From Neocallimastix lanati (nom. inval.) (Eukaryota > Neocallimastigomycota > Neocallimastigomycetes > Neocallimastigales > Neocallimastigaceae): 60,000 nt of DNA. Under the pieces are notes generated by a model that worked only from the letters and a program-made list of their open reading frames with translations, was not told the origin of the DNA and made no database searches. Location of the stretch: NCBI GenBank assembly GCA_016946835.1, contig JACVTC010000001.1, forward strand, positions 2,430,001-2,490,000, read 5' to 3'. This document shows, in pieces, positions 46,480 to 59,718 of the stretch (its first letter is position 1; each line of letters starts with the position of its first letter). Made by a program: the position numbers and the translations under genes.

Positions 46480-47070
46480 CTTTGTGTATATCTACATATA
46501 CATATATGGCATCCTACTTTTTACACAATATCAAATATATATATATTTATTTATGTATTGTGAGTACAATCTAGACCCATGTAATACTCAATATATATGG
46601 TTCACTACAAGCATATATAATATATTATACAGACACAATAATTGCTAATTAGCCATACCCTTGTTTCTTAATCCCTCAGCGAGAGCAATACTGAATGATA
46701 TTCCTTATCCCTTAATAGTCGCATGAACGGAAATGTAGCTTGGACCAGGTCAAGGGACTTTCATGCTTTTCATTAAGATTAATAAATAGTTATGTTCCAC
46801 TCAGTTAACTAGATTTGTTAGTCCCAAGTACGCAGAATCATAACACAAGGCCTGAATAGAGTCCGTGACAATAGGTAAACAATAAGTATATCATACTTAC
46901 TATGACGAGTGAACTTGCAACTTCATTTATAGGGAAAACCCGGTGTCAGAAGAAAAACACCCCATATAAATTAAAAATACATGTTTAGGGTCAATGTAGA
47001 AATCTTAATGTGTGTTAGTCCTCTACTACAAAATCAGGATAAAAACGGGGTAGAGGTTTACTTTATCAGT
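46480..47070 (+). repeat. GC-richer dispersed element, copy A
   Basis: About 590 bp with far less A/T bias than its surroundings and no long open frame. Its right half (about 46895-47035) matches the reverse complement of 59045-59210: shared blocks include ACTTCATTT, TAGGGAAAA, CATATAAATT and GTCAAT..AGTCC in the same order and spacing. A 7-bp stem (GCATGAA 46721-46727 with TTCATGC 46760-46766) encloses a GC-rich loop. The pair suggests a mobile element family or a duplicated RNA gene. Confidence 0.55.
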
Positions 47071-47280
47071 AATCAATTAAGGTATTGATTTTATTGATTT
47101 CATATCATTGCATTGCATTGAATAATTAATTGTTATGACAGTATAAAAAAAATTTTTTTAATTATTTACCAAGAATTAATTTAAAACAAAAAAAAATTAA
47201 TATAAAATACATTTGAAATCATAATTATTGGTAGGAATAAACAATACTCTTTTTTTTTTTCCAAATAATGAAAAACTTTA

Positions 47281-47783
47281 TTTATTATATTATATTATAT
47301 TATATTATATTATATTATATTATATTATATTATATTATATTATATTATATTATATTATATTATATTATATTATATTATATTATATTATATTATATTATAT
47401 TATATTATATTATATTATATTATATTATATTATATTATATTATATTATATTATATTATATTATATTATATTATATTATATTATATTATATTATATTATAT
47501 TATTATATTATATTATATTATATTATATTATATTATATTATATTATATTATATTATATTATATTATATTATATTATATTATATTATATTATATTATATTA
47601 TATTATATTATATTATATTATATTATATTATATTATATTATATTATATTATATTATATTATATTATATTATATTATATTATATTATATTATATTATATTA
47701 TATTATATTATATTATATTATATTATATTATATTATATTATATTATATTATTATATTATATTATATTATATTATATTATATTT
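47281..47783. repeat. pentanucleotide (ATATT)n array, ~100 copies
   Basis: Nearly pure TTATA/ATATT repeats for about 500 bp. Two phase breaks, near 47503 and near 47750, each shift the register, so the array looks made of three blocks. Because the unit is five bases, all three frames of the plus strand read as the same peptide repeat; the long open frames are not genes. Confidence 0.97.
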
Positions 47784-47950
47784 TGATTAACCAATTATAA
47801 AACTAGTCAATATATAATTTATTTATAATTTTAAATTAAAAATAAAACTAAATATTAAAAAATATAAAAATAAAACATCAAGAAAAAGAACTTTCAAAAA
47901 AATCATTTTATTTTCATATTAAAAAACACAAAAAACACAAGATGTTTCAC

Positions 47951-47983
<33 letters not shown>

Positions 47984-48944
47984 AAAAAAAAAATTTTTTC
48001 AAAATAAATAGTAATAAAGTTATAAAAGAAACACAAACTATTTATTAATATATTATTTTGTGTTTTATTAATTCCTCGTTTTTTTTTTATTTTTTATTTT
48101 TGTTTTTGTCCTATATATTCTATTTTTTCAATTTTATTATTATTGACCTTATATATAATTAGAAATGCAATATAAAAATAATATAAAAAATACTTAAAAC
48201 ATATGGTATATAATTGAAAATAATTATATTAGAAAGAAGAAAATTAAATTTCGATGATTTTTTATAAAAAAAAATTTTCTGTTTTCTAAATATTTCTATA
48301 TATATTTATTAATTTATTTAATTATATTAAGCATTTAAATATATATATTTAAATCTCAGATATAAAAACAAAAAATGTATATTTATAAAAATTAAAATTA
48401 TATATAATCACTTTAATATTTATATATTATAATAATTAAATTTTTTTATATTTTTGGATAATAAATAAAATTGTTTCATTATTTAAGTCATAAAAAATAA
48501 TTTAATATATTATATAATTAATAATTTAATAAAAAAAATATATTTAATATATTTAAAGTTTTAATGTAACTTATTAATAATTAAATATTTAATAACTAAC
48601 GGCAAATTTTTTTTTTTAAGAAAATTTTGAAATTTAAAATATATTAAATAATATAAATTTTAATGTATATATATATATATTATTTTCCATAAATTATAAT
48701 TAAAAAAAAAAAAAAAATAATAACTAAAACGGTAAATTTCCTTTTTTAAAATCGAAATTTTCTAAAACATAATTATAAATAAAATACTACACTAACCCTT
48801 ATAACCTTTTTTATATAATGATATTAATATAAATTAACCTTTATTATTAATAATATTGAATTTACCATTATTTTATTTAATAAAAAAATAAATAAAAAAC
48901 TGTCAAATAATTATTAAATTATATATATACATATCTATTATCCT

Positions 48945-49020
48945 ACTAAGTTTCGATACTCTTAAAGTTACATTTTATAATATACAAATTATAATAATTA
49001 AATATAATATTCAAACAAAA
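48945..49020. repeat. dispersed direct repeat, copy 1 of 2
   Basis: About 76 bp beginning ACTAAGTTT and containing AAAGTTACATTTTA and AATATAATATTCAAACAAA. A second copy at 50396-50470 is in the same orientation and differs at only a handful of bases. Confidence 0.85.
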
Positions 49021-49504
49021 AAATCTTTCAAAAAATATTATTTTATTATTATTATTATTATTTTATTATTAATGTAATATACATTATTAATTACAATTTA
49101 TATAAATATATATATTACCATAAATATTCAATATTTATGCAAAAGAAAAAAAAAAAAAAATTAATAATGAAAATTAATTAAAATATTAATAATGAAAAAA
49201 TAACAAAAATGTATATAATCAATGACCGATTTTGGATCGATTTACATTTAATTTAGCAGAACTTTTTTTTACTTTTTACTTATTTATTTAAAATTTCATT
49301 TTTTTATAATTTTTTTTTTTTTTTAAAATAAAACAAAATAAAATTCAATTAATTTTATTAAATATATATATATATATAATCACCAACTTCAAATTTTATG
49401 TCTTTAATTATTATTTGAATATATATATAAAAAAAAAATTTAATTTTTAGTTAAAAAAAAAAAAAAATACAAGGAAGTTATAAAAATTTCATATAAATTT
49501 AAAA

Positions 49505-49660
49505 CTAATTAATTGTTAATCTATTTTTCTTTTAACCTAATTAATTGTTAATCTATTTTATTTTTAATCTAATTAATTGTTAATCTATTTTACTTTTAAT
49601 CTAATTGTTATTCTATTTTACTTTTAATCTAATTAATTGTTATTCTATTATACTTTTAAA
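49505..49660. repeat. short tandem repeat, ~30-bp unit, about 5 copies
   Basis: Five imperfect copies of TAATTAATTGTTAATCTATT followed by a T-rich spacer of about ten bases. One copy lacks four bases (TTAA), and the last ones have TATT in place of TAAT. Confidence 0.85.
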
Positions 49661-50303
49661 CACTACTTATATAATAATATTTCACATAAATGAAATTAAA
49701 TACTTAATTATTGATAACATTTTTTTAAAATATCAATAAATCCAAAAAGATAATTTTTGAAATCTAAAAAAAAAAAAAAAAAAGGAAAATAATAAATAAT
49801 AATTAACATGATATTAATTCATAAATATTCTTATTTATATTATTATATTTATTTTTTTACTAAAATTCAATTTTTACTGATATTAATTTACATTTAAATT
49901 TTAATAATAAATTTATTTATACTTTTTTATTAATAATTTTATAATTTATCATTATAATATGATTTTTATAATTAATTTAAAATATTAGATATTAAAATAT
50001 GTGTGAAAAATTGTTGATATAAATATTTTTCATGATAAATTTAGTTTTAAATTTTTTTTTTTTTTTTTTTTTTTTTGGAATAAGAATTATTAATCTCATT
50101 CATTAAACTTCATCAATACTATTTTTTTTATATATATTTATATATATTTATTTTTTATTTGTTTTTTCAGACAAAAATTAGTATTAATTCTCTATTTATT
50201 ATGTTCATATATTTTAATTATTTTTTTTTATTAAATATATAATACTGAGTTTAAAAAATTTTTAAAAGAATTAATATACTTTATAATCAATTTTTTATTT
50301 GAT

Positions 50304-50350
<47 letters not shown>

Positions 50351-50395
50351 GACAACAATAGCAAAAAAAGCTTTCATTAATTACAAGGGCATCTC

Positions 50396-50470
50396 ACTAA
50401 GTTTTTATACTCTAAAAAGTTACATTTTAATATACACATTATAATAATTAAATATAATATTCAAACAAAT
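50396..50470. repeat. dispersed direct repeat, copy 2 of 2
   Basis: Same 75-bp sequence as 48945-49020, same orientation, 1.45 kb downstream. In this copy the CGATAC of copy 1 reads TTATAC. Confidence 0.85.
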
Positions 50471-50540
50471 AAAAAAAAAAATAAATATAATCCTTATAAA
50501 GAATATTTTTACCAATTTTATCTGATATATAATATATATT

Positions 50541-50585
<45 letters not shown>

Positions 50586-50697
50586 TAATTTCTAATTTAA
50601 TGTATTTTAATGTTTATCAAACCAAAATAAAAAAAAAAAAAAAAAATTTAATCAAATAATTTAATGTTTTTTATAACTAATAATTATTAGTAAAAAC

Positions 50698-50779
<82 letters not shown>

Positions 50780-50780
50780 T
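50698..50780. repeat. (ATT)n microsatellite
   Basis: About 27 uninterrupted TTA/ATT units in non-coding DNA. Confidence 0.95.
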
Positions 50781-51427
50781 TATTGGTATCAAAAACATAA
50801 TAAGATATATTTTATGTATATAAAAAATTAAAAATAAATTTATTAATATTAACGGGTAAAAGCGCAAAATGCTTCTTAATTTATTATTTTTTTTTTTAAA
50901 TACTAATTTATTTATATTTAATTTATACTTTATTAAATATTAATCATAAAATAAGTTCAATTATTAAAAAAAATATTTTATAAATGAAAGATATTATTAT
51001 TTAAACCATGAAAATATCACAAATATTTTTTAATTTCTTATTTTATTTGGCATTAATTATTTTTAATTAAATTTCCTTTTAATTAAAATAGATGTTAAAA
51101 TATATTATATAAATAAAATGCTAATAATATGAAAAAATATTTATATTTTTTTCATGATATATTTAAAAATTTGTTACTCTTATTTTTTTATTTTTTATTT
51201 TTATTTTCTAGCATATTTGGTATTTATTTTTTGTTTGTATATTTTTAAAGTCCAATTTATACGTTTTTTTATATATATATATATATAAATATTAATATAA
51301 TTAATATTTTTTATATTTGTATTAATCTTATAATTAAACCTACATATCAGAAAGAATAGGATAAAATTATTATAAAGACTATTTTTCTTATTCTAAATTT
51401 ATCTGGCATTTAATATACATATATTTC

Positions 51428-51459
<32 letters not shown>

Positions 51460-51540
51460 CAATAAATAAATCTTTTTTTTTTTTATTAGTTTTTGTTATA
51501 ATTATTAATTATTTTCTTACTATTTTAGTAGTTTATCCAC

Positions 51541-51589
<49 letters not shown>

Positions 51590-51715
51590 TTTAAATAAAA
51601 ATTTTAAACCTACAATCTAATGCTTATATAATAACGATAAATAATTATTAATCAATATTATAACTAGTATACTAATATTAAAGTGTTAGAGCTCTTATAA
51701 ATATATATAGTATTA

Positions 51716-51830
51716 TTTATGAATGTGGTGTATTTCGCAATGTGGAGTACATGTTGATGTAATTTGACGCCATAAATTTTTTAATTTAATACAATTATAA
51801 ATAAATAAAATAAAATAAATAAATAAATTA
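51716..51830. repeat. dispersed repeat, copy 2 (partner at 7.7 kb)
   Basis: Shares GAATGTGGTG..TTTCGC at its left end and TTTAATACAATTATAAATAA at its right end with 7710-7860, in the same order. The middle is diverged and this copy is shorter. It is followed by TAAA/TAAAA simple sequence, as in copy 1. Confidence 0.5.
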
Positions 51831-52146
51831 TAATCAAGTTTAGAAATAAATAAAAATTGTGTTAATTATTACAAAATAAAATATTTTAAATATTTTCTTA
51901 ATCATTTTTTTTTACAAAGATAGACTGAATAATTAATATTAATTTATTTATAATAAACAATTATATTTATTTAATGATAAATATAATAAAAATTAATGAT
52001 AAATAATTAAATATAAATAATTAATAATTAGATATGAATAATAAATAATTTGATATAAATAATAATAAATATAATAAATATTTTATTTTTTTATTTTTTT
52101 ATTTTTTTTATATAAAAAATTAAATATTTTCATAAATACACTTATA

Positions 52147-52192
<46 letters not shown>

Positions 52193-52985
52193 TTGAATAA
52201 TTAATGCTAATATATTCATAATAATTGACATTAAATAAATAAATAAATTATATTAATAGTAAATAAATAAATATTTTACTTTAATGCCTATAATAGAAAT
52301 TTTTTTTTAAAATTAAAATATCATAAAAATCATTTTATTATTGTAAATTTTTTTATTTTGAATTTATTTTTAAAATGCAAAATATATATTATATATAATT
52401 AAAAACAAACAAAAAACAAAAACAAAATATATATATATATATATATCATATGTATATTTAGTCAATTTAAAATACTATTATATAGTATTGTATTGTATTG
52501 ATAAAAATATATTTTTTTTTTTTTATTTTCACTTTTTATCTTTTTTTAAATTTTTTACTTTTAATTTTTCAGTTAAAAGTTTTGATTTTTAATTAATTTT
52601 TTATTATGCTTTATTTATTTATTTATTTATATCCTTCGTAAACTTTTTTTTTTAAAAAAAAAATTTTACAAATGATTTTCTTTATTGTTTCTTTAACTAT
52701 TTTATGTTTTTGTTTTTGATTTGGTAACTTTTTTTTTTTTTTATTCTTTTCTTCTCATTTTTATTTTTTTTTTTTTTTCTTATTTTTATTTTTATTTTAT
52801 TTTTTTTTTTTTTTTTTTTTTTTTTAGTTTTCATTTAAATTTATTATTTTTAATTATTTTTAATTATTTTTAATTACTTTTAATAATTCTAACTTTTTTA
52901 TATATATACAAGTAAATATGGATGTAATTTTTTTTTTTTTATTTATTTATTTATTTTATTTTATTTTATTTTTTAATTTTTTTTA

Positions 52986-54045
52986 TTAATTTCTTCTTTC
53001 TTTCTTTTTTCCTTTATTTCTTTTCTTTAATTTCTTCTTTCTTTTATCATCATTCATTTCTTGACGATCAAAATCATTTCTTATTAATTCATCTTCTAAA
53101 TCTGTCTTTTCTATATAAACTTCCCATCGTCCAGTTGCTAATTCAAAAAGTACTGTGCCTAACCAAGTCGTGGATGGAACAGCTAGATATATGAAAAAGA
53201 TATAAATCGATTTACCATAAATAGTTTTTGGAACAATATCACCATATCCTATTAATTGAATTGAATTATTATTAATATTTTATTTTATATTTATTTTATT
53301 ATTTTTTTTTTTTTAAAGAAAAAAAAAATATGATAAAATAAAATAAATATATATATATATATATTTAAATAAATAAATAAATAAACCATTAATATATAAA
53401 CAATAATAAAATAAAATAAAATATATATATAGTTTAATAGAATTAATTTTTAACATTGATAATAACTATGATAATAATGATAATAATAAAGTAGTTAAAA
53501 AAAAATCTTACCAATAGTACAGAGATTAACAAAACAAAAATAAACTGCATTGAAAAAGGTCCAATGTTCAATCCAGGAATAAATACTGGAAAATAATATA
53601 ATAATAAAGATTAAGACGCCTAAGGAAAGCTTTAATTGACGGAAATTAAGATCACGTGTTTGTTTTAAAACTTTTTCAGTATCAATCTCTAGAGCTTCAT
53701 CAGAATGAGAATAAAGCTGCATTCCTTGTACATTTTTTTGATTGATATCAAAGGTATTACGACGAGTTATCATAAATGTTTTTGGACGATTAAGATTTGT
53801 ATTGGTACCAATTTCATTTAAATAACCATTTGAATTTAAGAAACTTGTATTATTATTATAATCTTCACCAGCATAGAAACTATAGCCATAACGAGAGTAA
53901 GGATGATAATTATTAATTATAGAAGAATAGCTTTTTCTTGGAGGACGAATAGAAGTATATCCAAAGGATACAGATTGATTAGTTGTATTATAAAAATTAT
54001 TGTTTTTATTTTTATTATCATCATTATTATTATTATTATTATTAC

Positions 54046-54124
<79 letters not shown>

Positions 54125-55565
54125 ATCCTTTTTATGATGATGAATTAATTGATCAAATTCTGAATTTTCTGAGACAGATTCATTTCTTGAAGTATAAGAA
54201 GTATCATCATCATCATCATTATTACTATCATTACTACTGTCACTATCACTATCATAATTAAAATAATTTCCACCAAATTTTAATGCAGAAGAATCATGAA
54301 TTAATATTGATCGTCTTGGTCCATAATTAAAAATAAAATTATCTTCATCATTTGAAATATCTATGTTATAAGAATTATTATTTTGATTTTGATTTAATAC
54401 TTTAGACTTACTAAAATTCTGATTATCAATATTATTACTATTATTATTATCAATATTATTGATATTATTATTATTATTATTGGTATTATTATTATTGGTA
54501 TTATTATTATTATTGGTATCATTGTTGCTAGTTCCATTATTACTAGTTTCATTACTATTGGTATTATTATTATTAATATTGTTATCATTATTATTATTAT
54601 TATTATTGATATCATGATTACAAGTTGAATTCTCATTGTTATTATTAGTATTAGAAGTATTAGTATTAATATTATCTTTATTAGAATTGGTAACAGCATT
54701 ATGATTAATTATGCAATGATTGGCATCATCTGGACTACTATTAATTACCAAATTCTCCAAAATTGGAACAATATCATTAGTTCCTGTGGCTGATATATTT
54801 TTACCTTCTTTATCTGAAAAAGAAGATGGTTCTTCACAAAGACTTGAATCAGTAATTGTATCAAATGTTATATAACGAGGATTATTTTTAATTTCAGAAG
54901 ATTTATTATTATCCGAGGTTGATGGTATAATATTTTCTTTACGATTTATATTTTCATTACCAGATGATAAATTTAATAAATTTTGGTTATCATTTAGATT
55001 GTCATTAGAATTTACTTTTGTTTGATCATGTTTTAGTAAACTTTGGAAAAAGATATCATTACTAATGTTAATGAAACGAGTGAAATCTTTATAAACTTTA
55101 GCATAAATAATTTCACTAATAACACTATATATGGAATAAACAGTATAAGCGGTAATTAAAATACCCGGAATAGCGTATATAATTAAAATTATTCTTCCTA
55201 TAAGAGTAGTTGGTGAATAATCCCCTAAAAATAAAAATTTTTAAAATTAAAATAAATAATTAAAAAAATAATAATAATATAATTATTATTAATATTAGTA
55301 ATTGTAATAATTTTTATAAAATAAATATAATAATAATAATAATAATAATTTTATTATTATTATTATTATTATTATTAATTTTAATAATTTTAATAAAAGA
55401 GAAATAATAATAATATATTATATATTTTTACCTGTACCACAAGTCATTAACGTAATAATAGAAAAGTAAACTTTATTAAAATATATATATATATATATAT
55501 AGAATATAAAAATATATATTTATTTAATAATAATTAATATTTATTGTTATAACTTTACTTTCAAA

Positions 55566-55596
<31 letters not shown>

Positions 55597-56257
55597 TTTA
55601 CTAAATAAATAAAAGTTTTCTTTTTTTTTTTTTTTTTAATTTTTTAATATACCAGCATCATTAAATGTCCAGCCCTCCAACTTTGAATATATTAAACCAC
55701 CAATAATTAAGTAAAAAATGGCTACAATTTCCAATACTATAAGTTGTCTTTGCATATATGACAAACGATCTATTAAAAAGAAATTAAAAAAAAAAATAAA
55801 ATAAAATAAAAAATATTATAATATATTTTTTAATTTATATATAGATATTATATTTAAATAAATAAATAAATAATAAAAATTTTATAAATAAAATAAAAAA
55901 AAAATGAAAATTCATTAATTCATTATTATTATAATGATGATCAAATACTTTTTTAAATATATATATATATACATATTATAATTTAAAAAAAAAAAAAAAA
56001 TAAAATAAAAAAAATAATTACTTTTAGGTTTTTGACCAGACTGACGAAATATACGGTTGCGTTTATTAGCATCTTTTGATAAAAGAACAACTGAAAGAAA
56101 AGATAGAATAATTGAAGAAAGAGTAAAATAGCTTACTTCACCAGCTGGAATATAATCATCACCGTAATTATAATTTTTATAATAATATACTAATATAATC
56201 ATTGAACATAAACCTTTTTTTTTTTTTTTTTTTTTTTGATTTGATTTATTTTGTTTT

Positions 56258-56355
<98 letters not shown>

Positions 56356-56780
56356 TAATAATTATTATATACATATATAATTATATATGTTAAAAATAAA
56401 AGACAATTAATATATATATATTATATATTTAAATATACGATTCAACTATTATTAATATTATATTTATTAATATAAAATATATATAAATATATATTCTTAT
56501 AAAAATTTACATTGAATGGATGCACTAATAATCATAATAACACCACGATGCTTTTTATAAAATCTCCATTTTAAAATTCTAAAAGATGAACCTATATGAA
56601 CAGATTTTAATAGTAAAGCTATAGCTGCAATAGTACCAGCAATTTGTCCCAAAATTCTAATACATATTACCGTAGATGGAAAATATACAGGTTCTTTCGT
56701 TTCCTTTAAATATATAAAATAGAAATTACAATTTTTTAAATTTAAAAATTAGTATTTTACTACTTAAATTTATTATATTA

Positions 56781-56845
<65 letters not shown>

Positions 56846-56896
56846 CTTAATAGGTACGCTAAAAGTATTTATTATTAAATAAATAATTTCATAATA

Positions 56897-56936
<40 letters not shown>

Positions 56937-57216
56937 TTTTTTTTAATAATACCTTTTTATACCAAGCTGGAATTTCTGATGATTGAATATTTAATAAGAC
57001 ACTTAATGGTAAAATCAAACCTACAATTAACAATTTTGTCATTCGTTTTTCTCGACTTTTACTTATACTCATTGAATTAGGTAATACATGATTATTAATA
57101 TTTGTATTATCGACATCATTATAATTGTGTATTAAATCTTCTTGATTATCATTTATTGAATTGTAATTGTTCTGTTCATTAACATTTGAATTTAAAATAT
57201 CAATTTCTGTCGCCAT
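52986..57216 (-). CDS. tok1: TOK-type two-pore outward-rectifier K+ channel, 7 exons
   Basis: Fungal potassium channel with two pore loops, probably in the plasma membrane. Exons on the minus strand: 57216-56953, 56703-56511, 56213-56022, 55769-55653, 55470-55432, 55224-53512, 53248-52986, all in phase, about 926 residues (yeast Tok1 is 691). The first four exons give several TM helices, with SGQKPKNRLSYMQRQLIVLE before TM5. Pore 1 is VYFSIITLMTCGTGDYSPTT (~residue 255-275), then TM6. A cytoplasmic insert of over 500 residues follows, packed with Asn tracts (pure AAT codons at 54019-54122). TM7 begins near residue 797, pore 2 is NLCTIGYGDIVPKT (~835-848), then TM8 and a Lys/Arg-rich tail. Pore 2 has the canonical GYG; pore 1 has GTG. 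Both filters are cut by introns. The 6TM+2TM order identifies TOK rather than animal K2P channels. Confidence 0.92.
54019..54122 (-). repeat. (AAT)n asparagine-coding microsatellite in the K+ channel
   Basis: About 100 bp of AAT codons on the coding strand, with one serine codon near the end, in the long loop between pore 1 and TM7. Several shorter Asn tracts flank it. Confidence 0.9.
56259..56355. repeat. (ATT)n microsatellite in a K+ channel intron
   Basis: About 31 ATT units in the intron between the second and third exons of the channel gene. A second (ATT)n tract lies in the first intron at about 56779-56845. Confidence 0.95.
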
Positions 57217-59029
57217 TTTTTTAAATATTATTTCTTTTAACTTTTATTTAAATGAATATTTCTTTTTAATGTTTTTTTATTTTTAAATAATATATATATA
57301 TATATATTTAAATGAATTGAATACTCAATATAAATTCTTATCCAATACTTTATTGAATAATAATATATAATAAAAGAAAGAAAAAAAATATTAATATTAA
57401 AATTGATTACAATAATAATAATACAATAATAAAAAGTTAAAATATATTAAAACATAAAAAATATAAAAAATAATAATTAATTTTTATAAATTTCAATTTT
57501 AAATATTAAATTGAATTTTATTTAATTTTTTTTTTTTTTTTTATGAAATTTATTTATTAATTTTTAGAAATTTGAAAATTTTGGATTAACAAATTGACAT
57601 TTTTTTGAAAATACTATTAATTATGACAATAATAATATATTAAAAAAATATTTATCTATTTATCTATTAATGTAATTTCTTACTTTTTTACCTTTAATAA
57701 TTTCGATTAATATATAAGATATTCCAAATAGTAGGTATAGTAGATAATAATAATATATTAAATTTAAAATAATAATTTTTATATAAAAATCAAATTAAAG
57801 TTAATTCAAAAATATTAAAGTATGAATATTAAAATATATATATATATATAATATTAATTTATTAGCCTTTATTAGTAATAATTTACTTTTAAATAATAAT
57901 AAAATGATAAAAAAGATTTAATAATAATAAAAAAAAAAGTTTTAATAAAACTAAAGTAATCTTTTAAAATAAAAGAAATAATACAATAAATATTTATTAT
58001 TAAAATTGAATATATATTTATTAAAATGACTTAAATTTTCTATTTTAATTAACAATAATATTATATATGATAAAAAAAATATGCATTATAATAATATAAT
58101 AATATATAAGTATAATTAAAATTACTTTTTCTTATATAAATCTATAAATCTTTTTTAAGATTTCATTTCCTTCATATTATTATTTTTTTTTTTTTATTTG
58201 TAAGTAGAAAAAAAAATTATTATTAATTAATTTTTAAATTAAATTATTTTGACTTTTTTAATTATTATTAAAATTTTAAATTTTAATTTTTTAATTATAT
58301 AAATAACAATTTCACATAAATCATCAATATCAAAATATTTAATATATAATATGAAATTAAAAAAAAAAGTCTAAAATAAACATGTTTTCATTATAATTAT
58401 ATATTAAGTTATAATAATAAAATTAAAAGCATATTGTATTTAAATAATCTCTTTATTTATATCTAATATTGTTTATTTTTTTTTTTAATATTTTAATATT
58501 TTATTTTTACTTATTTTTTTTTTTTTTTCAAACATAGATAAATTATTACATTAATGATATGAAAAGTGTATGATTAAAATTTTCCTTTTTAGATTTATAT
58601 TATTATTTTTTTTTTTTTTTGATTATTATTTATATTGATCATTCATCTTTTCATTTATTCATTTATTAATTCATTATTTATTTACTTATTTATTTATTAT
58701 TTATTCATTCATTTTTAATTAATTTTCAAGAAAAATAATTAAACTTTAAATACTATCTAAATATTCAAAGGGTTAGAATATTTTTATCTAAAATTAAAAA
58801 AAAAAAAATTTTCAAATATGTTAAATATATATTTATATAATTTTTTTTTTTTATTGAAGTCAACTTTTAAAAAGTAATTAAAAAATATAAATAATATATA
58901 TTTTATTATAGGTAAAATAAAAAAATAAATAATAAACAGAAATACATAATTATTAAATAATAAATAATATAATGGACTAATAAATAATAAAAAACAATAA
59001 TAAAAAATTACAAATCAAGAAAGTTATTT
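57217..59029. other. intergenic upstream of the K+ channel
   Basis: A/T-only DNA, no gene seen. It must hold the channel promoter. T-runs lie at about 57530-57542 and 58609-58620. ATTTATT/ATTCATT simple sequence runs from about 58650 to 58715. Confidence 0.5.
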
Positions 59030-59470
59030 AAAATGTCTTTCCAGATTTTATTCTCTGGTTAGCACTTTGGACTTTCACAAATACGATTTTTAAATTGATC
59101 CAGTGAAACCTCATAAATTTATATAGGGTGATTTTCATCTTCTCAGAGTGTTTTTCCCTAAAAATGAAGTTAGTGTTTACTCGCCATGATAGGTATTCCT
59201 CTTATAGACTATATAATTTCTAGTGCAGAGAGCACTTGATCTGTGAGAGGAATAATGTAGTTGCTTCACCCTCAATGATGGTTCAAGAGATCATTGAAAA
59301 GAAGTCTGATATATAAATGGTGTATAGGGAATGTTTCATATTAGCCATGCATAGAGAGATGACAGCATCAGCGCCGAAACGATGTAGCAATGAATCCAAT
59401 GAGAGTCTGATACGTTTGAGAGAGAGACTGGAAGTTTTACTGTCTTCCCCTCTTATTAATCTCAGTCTAA
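59030..59470 (-). repeat. GC-richer dispersed element, copy B (inverted relative to copy A)
   Basis: About 440 bp with near-normal composition and no long open frame. Its reverse complement aligns with 46895-47035 (copy A) around GCGAGTAAAC, AACTTCATTTTTAGGGAAAA and CCTATATAAATT. The part beyond 59220 does not obviously match copy A. It could be an unclassified transposon family or a non-coding RNA gene family. Confidence 0.55.
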
Positions 59471-59718
59471 AAAAACAATAATAAATAGCTATTAAAAATA
59501 AATTTTGTTTATTATAAGTATATTAATATGATGGTTTAGATTTTTTTTTCTATATTTCTATTTAATTTTTCAAAATTAATAGTAAAACTGATTTCTTAAT
59601 ATAAAAATTATATAATTAAATTATATTTATTAATAATGAGAATTGACATATGTAATATATATATATAATTCTAAAACTTGTAATTATATACAGTATGAAT
59701 AAATATACATAGATGAAT

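Larger units (their letters stand above)
42916..52985. other. 10-kb gene-free, repeat-rich region
   Basis: No protein gene is supported on either strand. The region holds an 85-bp tandem duplication (45421-45591), a GC-richer element (46480-47070), a pentanucleotide array (47281-47783), two pairs of dispersed or tandem repeats (48945/50396 and 49505-49660), a repeat copy at 51716 and (ATT)n at 50698-50780. Very long A-runs occur at about 47957-47981, 51431-51455, 51543-51587 and 52151-52190. Confidence 0.55.

Noticed and set aside
47281-47783. Telomere or centromere array
   Set aside because: The unit lacks G-rich character and genes lie on both sides; the array is only 0.5 kb.
47228-47800. 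Two overlapping ORFs of repeated LYYII
   Set aside because: A five-base repeat is open in all three frames; no start context, splice sites or non-repeat sequence.
53903-54261. Plus-strand Ile- or Tyr-rich ORFs
   Set aside because: Antisense of the poly-Asn tract in the K+ channel exon.
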